Positions 27,235 to 36,022 of a DNA stretch of 64,000 bases are shown here, piece after piece. Numbering within the stretch: the first letter of the stretch is position 1; each line of letters opens with the position of its first letter. The translations under genes were made by a program, and so were the position numbers. The notes below the pieces were generated by a model. The model was not told the DNA's origin. It worked only from the letters and a program-made list of their open reading frames with translations, and made no database searches. The stretch lies in NCBI GenBank assembly GCA_013001595.1, contig JABDMH010000004.1:1-64000 (forward strand), written 5' to 3'. The DNA comes from Saprospiraceae bacterium (GTDB taxonomy: Bacteria > Bacteroidota > Bacteroidia > Chitinophagales > Saprospiraceae).

Positions 27235-28323
27235 GGATTTGAGACAGTTCCGAAACTGAGGTGCTGAGGCCTTGATAAACGACTCCTTGTGCACTAATGA
27301 TTTCAATCTCATAGTTTTATAGCTCGCCGCTTATGTGAAAGAGTCCCGACGATAGGTTTGGATAGAATGAAATACTCATCTGGTCTAGGATCATATCGCT
27401 GCTGGTCGACGAATCGTCAAAGAAAACCAGGCTAGCGCTCTCCAAAGTAGTTTTGTAGGGCTTCCCAAGTGAAATCTATGATTTCTACATAGTTGTCTCG
27501 GATGGCCTGATGCACAATGGGAGGGATGAAGTACGAGGCCGGGGCCAGCTCTTCATAGACTGCCATTATAAGTGACTATACTGGCAAGAAAGTACAACAA
27601 TGCACGGCCATGGGGTGCATCATCTTCATAGAGTTCTGTGATTGGTACACTGGAGAGATAGGTTTCAATTATGTCGCCAATAATGGGACCAATTGGAATC
27701 ATTCGCACCTGCAGATCGGTGCGTGATACTAGTAGACTATCATGGTATTCGATCCACCAATCGTGAAACGCTCCTTTGGTATAGGCATGGTAGGGCTGAA
27801 TTTCAGAAGGAGTCCGTGGGAAGCCATTGCCAAGGTATGGCGCCATATCTGGCTAGTTTTCATACATATAGAATCTGACCGCTGACTCTTGTTGATTGAC
27901 CCAGTCTATGATATCGTTGTTCGCAGAGATTTGACTAACCCCAGGATCTCCGGGATATTCAGCCGTGGATGCTTGCCATTGTACAAAATTTCCAGCGGTA
28001 ATAAGCACGGTACTGATATCTGCCGATGAGAAGGGCTTGGTATCAGATTCCCACACTCCCGGCACCGAATCGTATCCCCATGGTGCAAAGGGTAGTAAGG
28101 CTGCGTGTTGAGGAAGGAATCCATATTGGCCTCCGGCTGCATAACTGCGACCTGCTTCCTTGGCCAGTAAATAGATCCAATGGGGAATAGTGGTCTCATC
28201 ACTAGGTGTGGCTATTGCCGGAGGACGGTGATCGATGAGACTGTGGCAAAAAACAAACATTCTATCATCTTGAGACTGCAATACGGCAATGCTTAACAAG
28301 CTGATAATGTAAATGGAGAACAA
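27235..28323 (-). pseudogene. decayed secreted SGNH-like hydrolase with T9SS sorting domain
   Basis: A start and hydrophobic leader (MFSIYIISLLSIAVLQSQ) is followed by MFVFCHSLIDH, which recalls the nucleophile block (GHSL) of a Bacteroidota SGNH-type family. At 27853-27855 an in-frame TAG interrupts the frame, which then resumes (PDMAPYLGNGFPRTP; TAG probably replaces a Trp codon). Near 27555 a one-base shift is needed to continue as VTYMAVYEELAPASYFIPP, and another near 27440 to reach a type A sorting domain (SISFYPNLSSGLFHISGEL). A TAA follows, and the sorting domain lacks its final LPxGxY part. With two stops and two shifts the gene cannot make the full protein. Confidence 0.8.
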
Positions 28324-28492
28324 TTAACGTAGTATGTTCATAAATTGAAGAATGCTGAATAAAATGAATGCTGCGAGGTATATTGGTAGCAATAGATGTG
28401 CCGCATTGATAAGAACGTCGAGTTGTGCTGGTTGATTTTAAATCTATGCCAGGCGTACGTTTCTTTCTTACTTTTAAGGTAGGGATTTGGAT

Positions 28493-29290
28493 ATGTATGC
28501 AGATAAAGTAAAGGTGGGTATTACATTGTCCGGTGGCGGAGCCCGGGGGTTTGCACATATCGGAGTGCTCAAGGCGTTGGAGGAGGCAGGTGTTCAACCA
28601 GATGTAATCTGTGGAACAAGTGCCGGGGCCCTGATCGGAGTGCTCTATGCACAAGGTTATGCTCCTGAAGAAATTCAGAAAATTGCCATGACCAGTAATA
28701 TTTACAAGGTCTTTAGGCTCGTTCTTCCTCGGCGAGGTCTTAGCAACCAGGACTATATTGCAAAGCAATTGCAGGAGCATGTGCCCCAAAACTCATTTTC
28801 GGCATTAACCCGAAAATTTTATGTGGGAGTCACCAACCTAAATGCTGGAAAACATGAGATATGGGAAGATGGGCCATTGCATGACTTGGTAATCGCTTCT
28901 TCTGCGGTGCCCGGCATTTTTCAACCTGTGGAGATTAACGGCTGCTACTATGTTGATGGAGGTGTGATGAACAATATGCCAGCAGATGTTATTCGGAACC
29001 AATGCGATTTTCTTATTGCCAGCAATGTGGTGACTAAAATGGAGAAATCTACCAATCAGCTTAATGGACTAAAGAGCATACTTGCGAGAACTTTTGAAAT
29101 TTCACTCTGGTACCGTTCGCGACTTAATTACGAATATTGTGATTTGATCATTGAACCTGATGGGCTTCATGACTATCACATTTTTAATTTCGGTAAGGCA
29201 AAGGAGATTGCCGAATTGGGTTATCAAGCTGGAAAAGATCGCATCGCCAGGATGAAAAATGAATTACAGGGATTAAGCAAACACATGTAA
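28493..29290 (+). CDS. patatin-like phospholipase
   Basis: The patatin catalytic dyad is complete: an oxyanion-hole loop GGGARGFAHIGVLKALEEAG (residues ~12-31), nucleophile motif GTSAG (~44) and DGG (~154, VDGGVMNNMP). The ~265-residue length matches the RssA/YchK type of small cytoplasmic patatins. It probably hydrolyses acyl esters of phospholipids. I chose the ATG at 28493; a TTG two codons upstream is possible. It is divergent from the decayed SGNH-like gene. Confidence 0.88.
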   Translation: MYADKVKVGITLSGGGARGFAHIGVLKALEEAGVQPDVICGTSAGALIGVLYAQGYAPEEIQKIAMTSNIYKVFRLVLPRRGLSNQDYIAKQLQEHVPQNSFSALTRKFYVGVTNLNAGKHEIWEDGPLHDLVIASSAVPGIFQPVEINGCYYVDGGVMNNMPADVIRNQCDFLIASNVVTKMEKSTNQLNGLKSILARTFEISLWYRSRLNYEYCDLIIEPDGLHDYHIFNFGKAKEIAELGYQAGKDRIARMKNELQGLSKHM

Positions 29291-29375
29291 CCTTTCTCCG
29301 AACAATGCAGACTTTGTAGGGATTTCTGCCAGTCGAGCAGATGGTCATGAATGCCGTTCAAATAAATCGACAACG

Positions 29376-29870
29376 CTACTCCAAGTAGACATTCATTTCA
29401 TCGACTTCCTTAATAGCTACCTGTATGTTGTCTTTGAGGGTCGTAGCTAATGATAGCCCAACATAGTCTACTTGGATGGGGAAAGACTTATGCTTGCGAT
29501 CAACCAAGACGGCCACTTGTACTTTCTTGGGTAAGACCGACATCAGCGGATACATTGCGTAGAAAAGCGTACGACCAGTATTGGCAACATCGTCAACCAC
29601 CACAACGACCTTACCTTTTAAGGTGGCGGCTGGAACATCAAGTGTGATTTCGTTAGTTACTGGATTTCGTGGATTAAGATGCAATGTTGTCAGCACACAT
29701 GGTATTTTGGTGAGTTCAATCAGACTTTTATGAAGCAGCTTGGCAAAATGTAAACCATTATTGTTGATGCCAGCAAGCACGATTTCTGAAGCATTGTAGT
29801 TCTGCTCTAGAATTTCAATGGAAAGCCTCTTTATCTTCTGCTGGATCTGTTTCTCACTCAGTATTTTCAT
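29376..29870 (-). CDS. PyrR-like phosphoribosyltransferase
   Basis: This 164-residue protein has the type I phosphoribosyltransferase fold with a PRPP loop, VVVVVDDVANTGRTL (~93-107), and a C-terminal part (VLVDRKHKSFPIQVDYVGLSLATT) very like that of PyrR, the UMP-sensing regulator and uracil phosphoribosyltransferase. The N-terminal half matches PyrR less well, so substrate and RNA-binding are not certain. No pyr operon is adjacent; pyrC lies at 52.1 kb. A TATCTTTA sequence on the minus strand about 57 bases upstream is a possible -7 element. Confidence 0.75.
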   Translation of the reverse strand: MKILSEKQIQQKIKRLSIEILEQNYNASEIVLAGINNNGLHFAKLLHKSLIELTKIPCVLTTLHLNPRNPVTNEITLDVPAATLKGKVVVVVDDVANTGRTLFYAMYPLMSVLPKKVQVAVLVDRKHKSFPIQVDYVGLSLATTLKDNIQVAIKEVDEMNVYLE

Positions 29871-29954
29871 TCCACTGCAATTGATTAGATTTGGGAAAAT
29901 GACTTAATCGCAAAGCCTCACCCGGTTAAAGATACGGTAGCTTAACTATATGCA

Positions 29955-31307
29955 ATGGCCATTCAGCAAATAATCTTTATTGGACTCTTAGCGGTCGTGA
30001 TTTGGCTCGCCAGTCGGAGCTATGGCCAGATTCTTAGAAATATCAGATTGGGAAAACCATCTAAACTTGAAGGTGAGCGAATGGTCCGCTTGCGAAACGT
30101 TGCGCTCATCGCATTTGGACAACAGAAAATGTTCAAGCGGATTATTCCCGCGCTATTGCATCTCTGCGTATATGTCGCTTTTATCTTCACGCAAATTGAA
30201 CTTATTGAGATAATCATTGATGGCTCCATAGGTTCTCACCGATTGTTTGCACCCCTGCTGGGAGGATCCTATACGATCGTCATAAATACCATTGAGGTAC
30301 TATCCATTTTGGCGCTAGTGGCGACTTTACTATTTCTCTGGAGAAGAAATATCATGAGACTTACACGTTTTGAGAAACCGGAGATGGCTGGATGGCCCAA
30401 AAATGACGCCAATATCATCCTGCTAGGAGAGATTGTGTTGATCATCGGGATATTCATGATGAATGGAGCCGATGGCCTTTTACAAGCGCTCAGACCTTCA
30501 GAATACCCTGCCACAGGGACACTTTGGCTCAGCTCGGTTTTTGCGAACAGCTTTTTTGGAGGTGTTGAAGTATCCACATTGATCATCATTGAACGAATTG
30601 GATGGTGGTTACACATCCTTGCAGTCTTTGGCTTTTTTCTATATCTACCTATTTCGAAACATCTTCATATACTGTTGGGTTTTCCCAATACCTATTTTGC
30701 TCGAAATACACCAAAGGGTATGATGTCCAATATGCCTGAGGTCATGAATGAGGTGCGTAGTATGATGGGGCTTGATCCTGATAATGGGAGCGATGTCTCC
30801 GCAGAGATCCCTGAGTTTGGTGCAAAGGATATTGTAGATCTTGACCAGCGCCATTTGCTCGCAGCATATAGTTGTACAGAGTGCGGTAGATGTACTTCTG
30901 TATGTCCCGCAAATCTTACGGGAAAAAAATTGTCACCACGTAAGATCATGATGGATGTAAGAGATAGAATGGAGGAAGTTGGTGACAAATGGTCCGATCA
31001 CTTGATAGAAGAAAAATCAAATGGTAAAGTTGAAAGAAGGTTTGATGACGGAAGATCCCTTTTCGACTATATCAGTGCAGAGGAAATAAATGCATGTACG
31101 AGTTGCAATGCGTGTGTAGAGGCCTGTCCTTTATTAATTAATCCATTAGATATTATTTTGGAACTAAGACGATATGAAATTCTGACTCGGGCAGCTGGCC
31201 CGGCAGAGTGGATGCCGATGTTTACCACTTTGGAAAATAGTGGTGCTGTTTGGCAAGTAGCGGCAGAGAGAGATGATTGGACAAATGATCTAAAAGTCGA
31301 ACGATGA
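29955..31307 (+). CDS. membrane-bound 2[4Fe-4S] oxidoreductase subunit (HdrD/DsrK-like with cytochrome b-like membrane part)
   Basis: The first ~245 residues form about five membrane helices like the nitrate-reductase-gamma/DsrM type. The C-terminal part carries two [4Fe-4S] ferredoxin clusters, CTECGRCTSVCP (~298-309) and CTSCNACVEACP (~379-390). Such proteins pass electrons between the quinone pool and a soluble partner. The next gene (CCG-domain protein) overlaps by 4 bp, so the two probably form one complex resembling a split heterodisulfide-reductase DE unit. The donor and acceptor are unknown. Confidence 0.87.
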   Translation: MAIQQIIFIGLLAVVIWLASRSYGQILRNIRLGKPSKLEGERMVRLRNVALIAFGQQKMFKRIIPALLHLCVYVAFIFTQIELIEIIIDGSIGSHRLFAPLLGGSYTIVINTIEVLSILALVATLLFLWRRNIMRLTRFEKPEMAGWPKNDANIILLGEIVLIIGIFMMNGADGLLQALRPSEYPATGTLWLSSVFANSFFGGVEVSTLIIIERIGWWLHILAVFGFFLYLPISKHLHILLGFPNTYFARNTPKGMMSNMPEVMNEVRSMMGLDPDNGSDVSAEIPEFGAKDIVDLDQRHLLAAYSCTECGRCTSVCPANLTGKKLSPRKIMMDVRDRMEEVGDKWSDHLIEEKSNGKVERRFDDGRSLFDYISAEEINACTSCNACVEACPLLINPLDIILELRRYEILTRAAGPAEWMPMFTTLENSGAVWQVAAERDDWTNDLKVER

Positions 31308-32080
31308 AGAAGCTATTTGTATTGAGTAAAGATTTTCCCAACGGAGGGGGACCAGAATTGCTGTTCTGGGTGGGATGCGCAGGGAGTTTTGATCCACGAG
31401 CACAAAAGGTGACCAAGGCATTTGTGCAGATACTACAGGCCGCTCAAGTGGAATTTGCAATTTTAGGAAATGAAGAACAATGTACGGGTGACCCTGCCCG
31501 TAGGGCAGGAAATGAGTTTGTGTTTCAAATGCTTGCGTTGCAAAATATTGAAACACTCAATATGCACAAGGTGAAGAAAATCGTAACTACCTGCCCACAT
31601 TGCTTTAATGTACTTAAGCATGAATACCCTCCCTTGGGAGGGCATTATGAAGTGATGCATCACACACAGTTGTTGGCCAGTCTATTGCAAGAAGGCAAAT
31701 TGCAGATCGAAGGTGGAAGATTTGATGGACAGGTGATTACCTATCACGACTCCTGCTATCTAGGTAGAGCCAATGATGTGTATGAAGCACCCCGGTCTAT
31801 TGTAAACCATCTGGATGGGGCACTTGTTGAAATGAAGCGGAGTGGGTCGAAAGGGCTGTGCTGCGGTGCTGGAGGTGCACAAATGTTTAAAGAAGATGAA
31901 CCTGGAAGCAAGCGAATAAATGCAGAGCGGACCGAGGAAGCCCTTGAATTAAACCCTGACGTCATTGCCGTCAATTGTCCCTTTTGTCTAACAATGATGA
32001 CGGATGGATTGGCAGAGAAAGACAAACAAGAAAAAGTGATGGTATATGATCTCTCAGAACTAATAGTAAAACAATTATGA
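31304..32080 (+). CDS. CCG-domain (HdrB/GlpC/LutA-like) Fe-S protein
   Basis: The 258-residue protein has two cysteine-rich CCG domains. The first comprises VGCAGS (~22), EEQCTGD (~59) and TCPHCFN (~95). The second comprises HDSCYLGR (~147), LCCGAGG (~184) and NCPFCLTM (~223). These cysteines bind the non-cubane [4Fe-4S] clusters of heterodisulfide reductase B subunits and occur in lactate-utilization and glycerol-3-phosphate oxidoreductases. It overlaps its neighbours by 4 bp on each side, so all three genes are translationally coupled. Confidence 0.9.
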   Translation: MKKLFVLSKDFPNGGGPELLFWVGCAGSFDPRAQKVTKAFVQILQAAQVEFAILGNEEQCTGDPARRAGNEFVFQMLALQNIETLNMHKVKKIVTTCPHCFNVLKHEYPPLGGHYEVMHHTQLLASLLQEGKLQIEGGRFDGQVITYHDSCYLGRANDVYEAPRSIVNHLDGALVEMKRSGSKGLCCGAGGAQMFKEDEPGSKRINAERTEEALELNPDVIAVNCPFCLTMMTDGLAEKDKQEKVMVYDLSELIVKQL

Positions 32081-32556
32081 AGGTAGATTTTGATCAACTA
32101 GGTAAGGAAACTAGAATTTGGATATATCAGAGCAATCAGGAGATATCGCCAGATTTAATTGATGCTATCCAGGCTGATGTCGAAGCATTTGTCAATGGTT
32201 GGTCAGCACATCAGCAACCACTGGCTGCCTTCGGTAGTGTATTCCATCGCCGGTTTATTGTGTTGATGGTCGATGAAACATTTACTAAGGCAAGTGGATG
32301 TTCAATCGACACTTCGGTAGCTTTTATCAGGAAGTTGGAAGAAGACTACGATCTAATACTGTTTGATCGTATGACCTTTTCTTATCTACTGGGTAATATC
32401 ATACATACCGTGCCCAAAGATCAGTTTGCCAAATTATATGCCGATGGTGTAATCAACGAAGATACCTTGGTCTTTGACAACCTGATCAAGACCAAATCTG
32501 AGTGGGAAAACTGGAAAAAACCGCTGGGCGAAAGTTGGCTAAAGCGATTTGTGTAA
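32077..32556 (+). CDS. conserved protein of the Fe-S operon, function unknown
   Basis: The 159-residue cytoplasmic protein begins MKVDFDQLGKETRIWIYQSNQ and contains FVNGWSAHQQPLAAFGSVFHRRFIVLMVDE (~45-75) and a C-terminal ENWKKPLGESWLKRF. Homologues in Bacteroidota are often labelled ABC transporter ATPase, but there is no Walker A or ABC signature here, so that name is not supported. The 4-bp overlap with the CCG-protein gene suggests it helps assemble or works with the Fe-S complex. Convergent with the next gene (38 bp gap). Confidence 0.8.
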   Translation: MKVDFDQLGKETRIWIYQSNQEISPDLIDAIQADVEAFVNGWSAHQQPLAAFGSVFHRRFIVLMVDETFTKASGCSIDTSVAFIRKLEEDYDLILFDRMTFSYLLGNIIHTVPKDQFAKLYADGVINEDTLVFDNLIKTKSEWENWKKPLGESWLKRFV

Positions 32557-32594
32557 TACCATTATTGCCGTGAGCTGACAAGCAGTAATTCAGC

Positions 32595-33062
32595 TTATCC
32601 AGCTATTGTGATCACTTTTCTGTCAAAAGGATTGAGCGCTGTTCCCACTACATCCGCTTCTACCTCAATACGATATTCTGACCGAACAGATTTAAGCTTC
32701 TTCGCTGCACCTATGAGCCCCCTCAAAAGGATATTTTTGCTTTGTAACTCGTCCATCTGTGAATGAACCATTTCGAAATTTAGGTCAAAGTCAATTTCAA
32801 CAACTTCTTTCTCGGGCACTTCAATAAGTTGGTGAACCTCCTTTTCGGCGAGTAGATATTCATCGGTCAGCCTTCGCTTCTTTCTACCCCTGATGTACTT
32901 TTCAATAAGCTTAAAATGCAGAGATGAGATGGTTTGAGCATGCATAGAATAAAACTGGAGTTGACCTTGGATGACTCCATCCCTGGCGATCACTCCTTCC
33001 GGCACGATCAATTGTACTTTAATTCCCTCTATCCCCAACCATTTTTTAACCCTACCAAGCAT
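32595..33062 (-). CDS. Spo0M-like arrestin-fold protein
   Basis: I chose the ATG at 33062 (MLGRVKKWLGIEGIKVQL); an upstream ATG at 33119 would add an unrelated 19 residues. The 155 residues match the beta-sandwich Spo0M family: KVQLIVPEGVIARDGVIQGQLQF near the N-terminus, HFKLIEKYIRG in the middle, and the closing YRIEVEADVVGTALNPFDRK. The family is named after a Bacillus sporulation-control protein but is widespread in non-spore-formers, where its role is unknown. Cytoplasmic. No partner gene is evident. Confidence 0.8.
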   Translation of the reverse strand: MLGRVKKWLGIEGIKVQLIVPEGVIARDGVIQGQLQFYSMHAQTISSLHFKLIEKYIRGRKKRRLTDEYLLAEKEVHQLIEVPEKEVVEIDFDLNFEMVHSQMDELQSKNILLRGLIGAAKKLKSVRSEYRIEVEADVVGTALNPFDRKVITIAG

Positions 33063-33185
33063 TATTGTATCTATTTCTTTCAATAAGGCCGAACAAGAGG
33101 AAATTGTTCCGACAAACACCCTTTTGCAGCCCAGTTATTCTATGAAAAGAAAGGACGCTTCGACCAATGCACTCCAGGCAAGGTG

Positions 33186-33689
33186 CTATTCTGCTTGCTG
33201 ATTACGTTTGGTAAGCATTTCTAACATTTCTTCGTCACTCTTTCCCAAGTTTTCCAAAAGAAACTGAGCATCATCATTGAAATCTGAATCAGGATATCTC
33301 TCAATGAAGGTCTGATATAAAGTTCGAGCCTTGTCATACGCCTTCAAGTCTTCATCACTCATGAAAGCGTGGAGGAAGAGGGCCTTAGATGCTTGGGGGC
33401 TGTCAGGATATTGCTCATAAAGTGTCTTGAAAGATGTTTCTGCTACGGGGAAATTTCTGGCAGATCGAGCAGCTTCACCTGCTTTCCATGTGTATTCAAG
33501 TCGTTCATCTCCCTGGGTGGCTTCTGCCATTTCAAGGTACAATTCCACTAATTTTTCTAGGGTGTCTTGATTGGGTTCTTTCTGCAAAGAACTTTCCAGT
33601 TGACTTATCTCATCCCTATGATCGACGGCCGAACCGCAGGAACTGATTACAAAGGCTATGAGCATAAAAGCTGATCGTATTGGTGTCAT
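33186..33689 (-). CDS. TPR-type lipoprotein
   Basis: The 167-residue protein has a lipoprotein signal (MTPIRSAFMLIAFVISSCG, Cys18) and three TPR-like helical repeats (TLEKLVELYLEMAEA; PVAETSFKTLYEQYPDSPQASKALF; YDKARTLYQTFIERYPDSDFNDDAQ), as in YbgF/CpoB or BamD. The last pattern, YPDSDFNDDAQFLLENLG, is common in such Bacteroidota proteins. It is probably anchored in a membrane facing the periplasm. A -7 element lies 21 bp upstream. Role unknown. Confidence 0.8.
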   Translation of the reverse strand: MTPIRSAFMLIAFVISSCGSAVDHRDEISQLESSLQKEPNQDTLEKLVELYLEMAEATQGDERLEYTWKAGEAARSARNFPVAETSFKTLYEQYPDSPQASKALFLHAFMSDEDLKAYDKARTLYQTFIERYPDSDFNDDAQFLLENLGKSDEEMLEMLTKRNQQAE

Positions 33690-33710
33690 TTTGACTTGTT
33701 ATATTGAAGG

Positions 33711-33718
33711 CAAATTTA
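33711..33718 (-). promoter_or_regulatory. Bacteroidota -7 element (TAAATTTG)
   Basis: CAAATTTA on the plus strand reads TAAATTTG on the minus strand, an exact TAnnTTTG ending 21 bases before the TPR-lipoprotein ATG. The -33 box is not clear. Confidence 0.45.
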
Positions 33719-33763
33719 TCTAATGTTCTTGAGACTCAAACAAGGTCTCTATAATTATCAACT

Positions 33764-34744
33764 ATGAAAAATATCGCCATAGTACTTATCCTTGGCTTTG
33801 TATCTGTAACCTGTTGGGCACAAATCAAGGTAAATAGTCCCTATAAACAAAAGGATAAGACCTATATCCCTGATGGAGATGAGCCTACACCCATGCCATC
33901 GGATCGTAAGACCGAATCCCAGACGGGATCCCAACCTACGCAAGCAAGCACCTATATGGATGATGAAGCTGAGGTGAATAAGGTGATTCGGTCCCTATTT
34001 GCTGCGATGCAAGCAGGTGATGTCCATGCCATAATCCAGCTATTCGCCTCAGAAGGCCGGCTAATTACCACAGAATCAAACGGTGTAATGACCACTATGT
34101 CTGCGGCGGACTTTGCCAAGATGATCGGTGGATCTCAGAAAGGGTCATTTCGAGAGGAAATACGCGATACGGAAATAAAAATTGATGATTATTTGGCAAC
34201 AGCGTGGGTAGAGTATGACTTCTATTTGAATGGAAAGTTTCACCACTGTGGTGTAGATGCCTTTCAACTACATAGGCAAGGCACCTTATGGAGAATCACG
34301 CAGATTAGTGATACCAGGAGGGAAGATTGTAGTGCTGGTGGTGAAGAAGCGGTGATCAACAAAGTGATGGACTCATGGCATGCTGCTGCCAGTAGTGCCG
34401 ATATTGATACCTATTTCGATCGTTTTGGCAACGACGCTGTATTCCTAGGCACTGATCCTACAGAAAATTGGACCAAAAGTGAATTTCATCGATTTGCTAA
34501 GCCATATTTTAATAAAGGGCAGGTGTGGGATTTCAAGCCGTTGGATCGCAATGTCTTTTTTGATGAGGAGGGAAATATTTCTTGGTTCAACGAGCTTCTA
34601 GATACCTGGATGGGTAAATGTCGGGGATCTGGTGTGCTAAAGAAAAGCAGCACCGGCAAGTGGGAATTGGCCCAATATAACCTGGCCATTCTTGTACCTA
34701 ATGATAAAGTGAGTGAGTATCTGAAGCTGGTTGGAAAACGCTAG
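33764..34744 (+). CDS. exported protein with two NTF2/SnoaL-like domains
   Basis: After a signal peptide (MKNIAIVLILGFVSVTCWAQ) and a ~45-residue Pro/Thr/Gln-rich linker come two NTF2-like domains in tandem. The first (~66-190) begins VNKVIRSLFAAMQAGDVHAIIQLFASEGRLI; the second (~196-326) begins INKVMDSWHAAASSADIDTYFDRFGNDAVFLG. The second resembles SnoaL/DUF4440 (GTDPTENWTKSEF). These domains bind small ligands or act as enzymes; two in one exported chain suggest a duplication or an internal pseudodimer. Substrate unknown. Confidence 0.78.
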   Translation: MKNIAIVLILGFVSVTCWAQIKVNSPYKQKDKTYIPDGDEPTPMPSDRKTESQTGSQPTQASTYMDDEAEVNKVIRSLFAAMQAGDVHAIIQLFASEGRLITTESNGVMTTMSAADFAKMIGGSQKGSFREEIRDTEIKIDDYLATAWVEYDFYLNGKFHHCGVDAFQLHRQGTLWRITQISDTRREDCSAGGEEAVINKVMDSWHAAASSADIDTYFDRFGNDAVFLGTDPTENWTKSEFHRFAKPYFNKGQVWDFKPLDRNVFFDEEGNISWFNELLDTWMGKCRGSGVLKKSSTGKWELAQYNLAILVPNDKVSEYLKLVGKR

Positions 34745-34784
34745 TGTTACAGTTAACCAGTTGCTAGCTCATCCACAGTTTTCG

Positions 34785-36017
34785 TTATTGATAGATGAGG
34801 TACTTTGCGCGCATCAGCTTAAATTTTGCTAATTCTGCTTGCCAGGTTGAGCGAATCTGATCTTCACTCTGTCCAGCTACGATGGCTTCCCTAAGTGTTG
34901 AAGTTCCCGCCAGCTTGTCAAACCATTTTTCATTGAAGAACGGCTCATCTTTGGCCAGATCCTGATAAGCTACAATGAGGTACGATAGCTGAAGCTTTCC
35001 CATAGCTTGCAGAGATTTTGGCGTTTTGTCAGTCAAGTCTATCCCATGACATAATTGATCTTTCCATTTAGGTTTTGCTGCACCAAACATAGATTTGGGC
35101 GTAAAGGTAGCTGCCTTATCTACTAATTTAGGATGGCCAATCACTTGAAATTGCTTAGTCGTACCTCGTCCAATACTTAACGTTGTACCCTCGAAGAAAC
35201 ATAGGGATGGATATAATAGGATAGAGCGTAGATTAGGTAGGTTGGGAGAGGGGGCAATGGGCAAATCATACAGTACATCATGGCCATAATCCTGACATGC
35301 AATGACGGTTAGATCGCACTTATCTTCATCCGGCAACCATCCTTCGCCATTGATCATTTGTGCATATTCTCCGATGGTCATCCCATAAACAACCGGAACG
35401 GGATGCATACCCACAAAAGATTTAAATTGGTGCTCGCGAATGGGGCCATCGACATAGTGACCATTGGGATTTGGTCTATCCAATACTATGATTGGGACAT
35501 GATGTTCAGCGGCTGCCTCCATGACGTAGTGCATAGTAGAAATGTAGGTGTAGAATCTAGCCCCAACATCTTGAATGTCGAACACCAGTACATCGATACC
35601 CTTTAGGTCATCTACATCAGGTTTGCGCTTTTGTCCATACAGACTTACGATGGGAATACCAGTGGATGGATCCGCACCATCTGCAATATGGGCGCCTGCA
35701 TCAGCATCTCCTCGAAAACCGTGTTCAGGAGAAAAAATCTTATCGATATCGATTTCAAGACCTAGCAGTGTATCTACCAAATGAGTGGCGCCCACTCGAG
35801 AAGTCTGATTTACGACAAGCCCAACACTTTTATTTTTTAACAGATCTACATAGGCCGACAATTGGTGAGCTCCGGGTGAAGGCCGAACCTCAGCAATAGG
35901 CTGATCTTCAGCATTCTGTATTTTGGAAACATCCGGATTGATACAGCAAAGTACCGCTAAAGCCATTAGAATGATGAAGGACAGCCTATAATACATAAGA
36001 TATTTTTTTAATTTCAT
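34785..36017 (-). CDS. namZ: exo-beta-N-acetylmuramidase NamZ family (DUF1343) lipoprotein
   Basis: The 410-residue protein carries a lipoprotein-like leader (LSFIILMALAVLCC) and the DUF1343 core: GLVVNQTSRVG (~65), KIFSPEHGFRGDADAGAHI (~93), VSLYGQKRKP, DVLVFDIQDVGARFYTYISTMHYVMEAA (~143) and PNPNGHYVDGP. This family includes Bacillus NamZ and Tannerella enzymes that remove terminal MurNAc from peptidoglycan fragments, so a role in cell-wall recycling is likely. Its annotated ATG is only 5 bp from the ATG of the divergent exonuclease gene; an internal Met (start at 35996) is an alternative. Confidence 0.9.
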   Translation of the reverse strand: MKLKKYLMYYRLSFIILMALAVLCCINPDVSKIQNAEDQPIAEVRPSPGAHQLSAYVDLLKNKSVGLVVNQTSRVGATHLVDTLLGLEIDIDKIFSPEHGFRGDADAGAHIADGADPSTGIPIVSLYGQKRKPDVDDLKGIDVLVFDIQDVGARFYTYISTMHYVMEAAAEHHVPIIVLDRPNPNGHYVDGPIREHQFKSFVGMHPVPVVYGMTIGEYAQMINGEGWLPDEDKCDLTVIACQDYGHDVLYDLPIAPSPNLPNLRSILLYPSLCFFEGTTLSIGRGTTKQFQVIGHPKLVDKAATFTPKSMFGAAKPKWKDQLCHGIDLTDKTPKSLQAMGKLQLSYLIVAYQDLAKDEPFFNEKWFDKLAGTSTLREAIVAGQSEDQIRSTWQAELAKFKLMRAKYLIYQ

Positions 36018-36022
36018 CGCCT

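Noticed and set aside
28265-28789. A 174-codon minus-strand frame across the patatin start
   Set aside because: It overlaps the conserved patatin oxyanion-hole region and reads as low-quality protein.
32077-32556. ABC transporter ATPase label for the third gene of the Fe-S operon
   Set aside because: No Walker A, Walker B or LSGGQ motif is present in its 159 residues.
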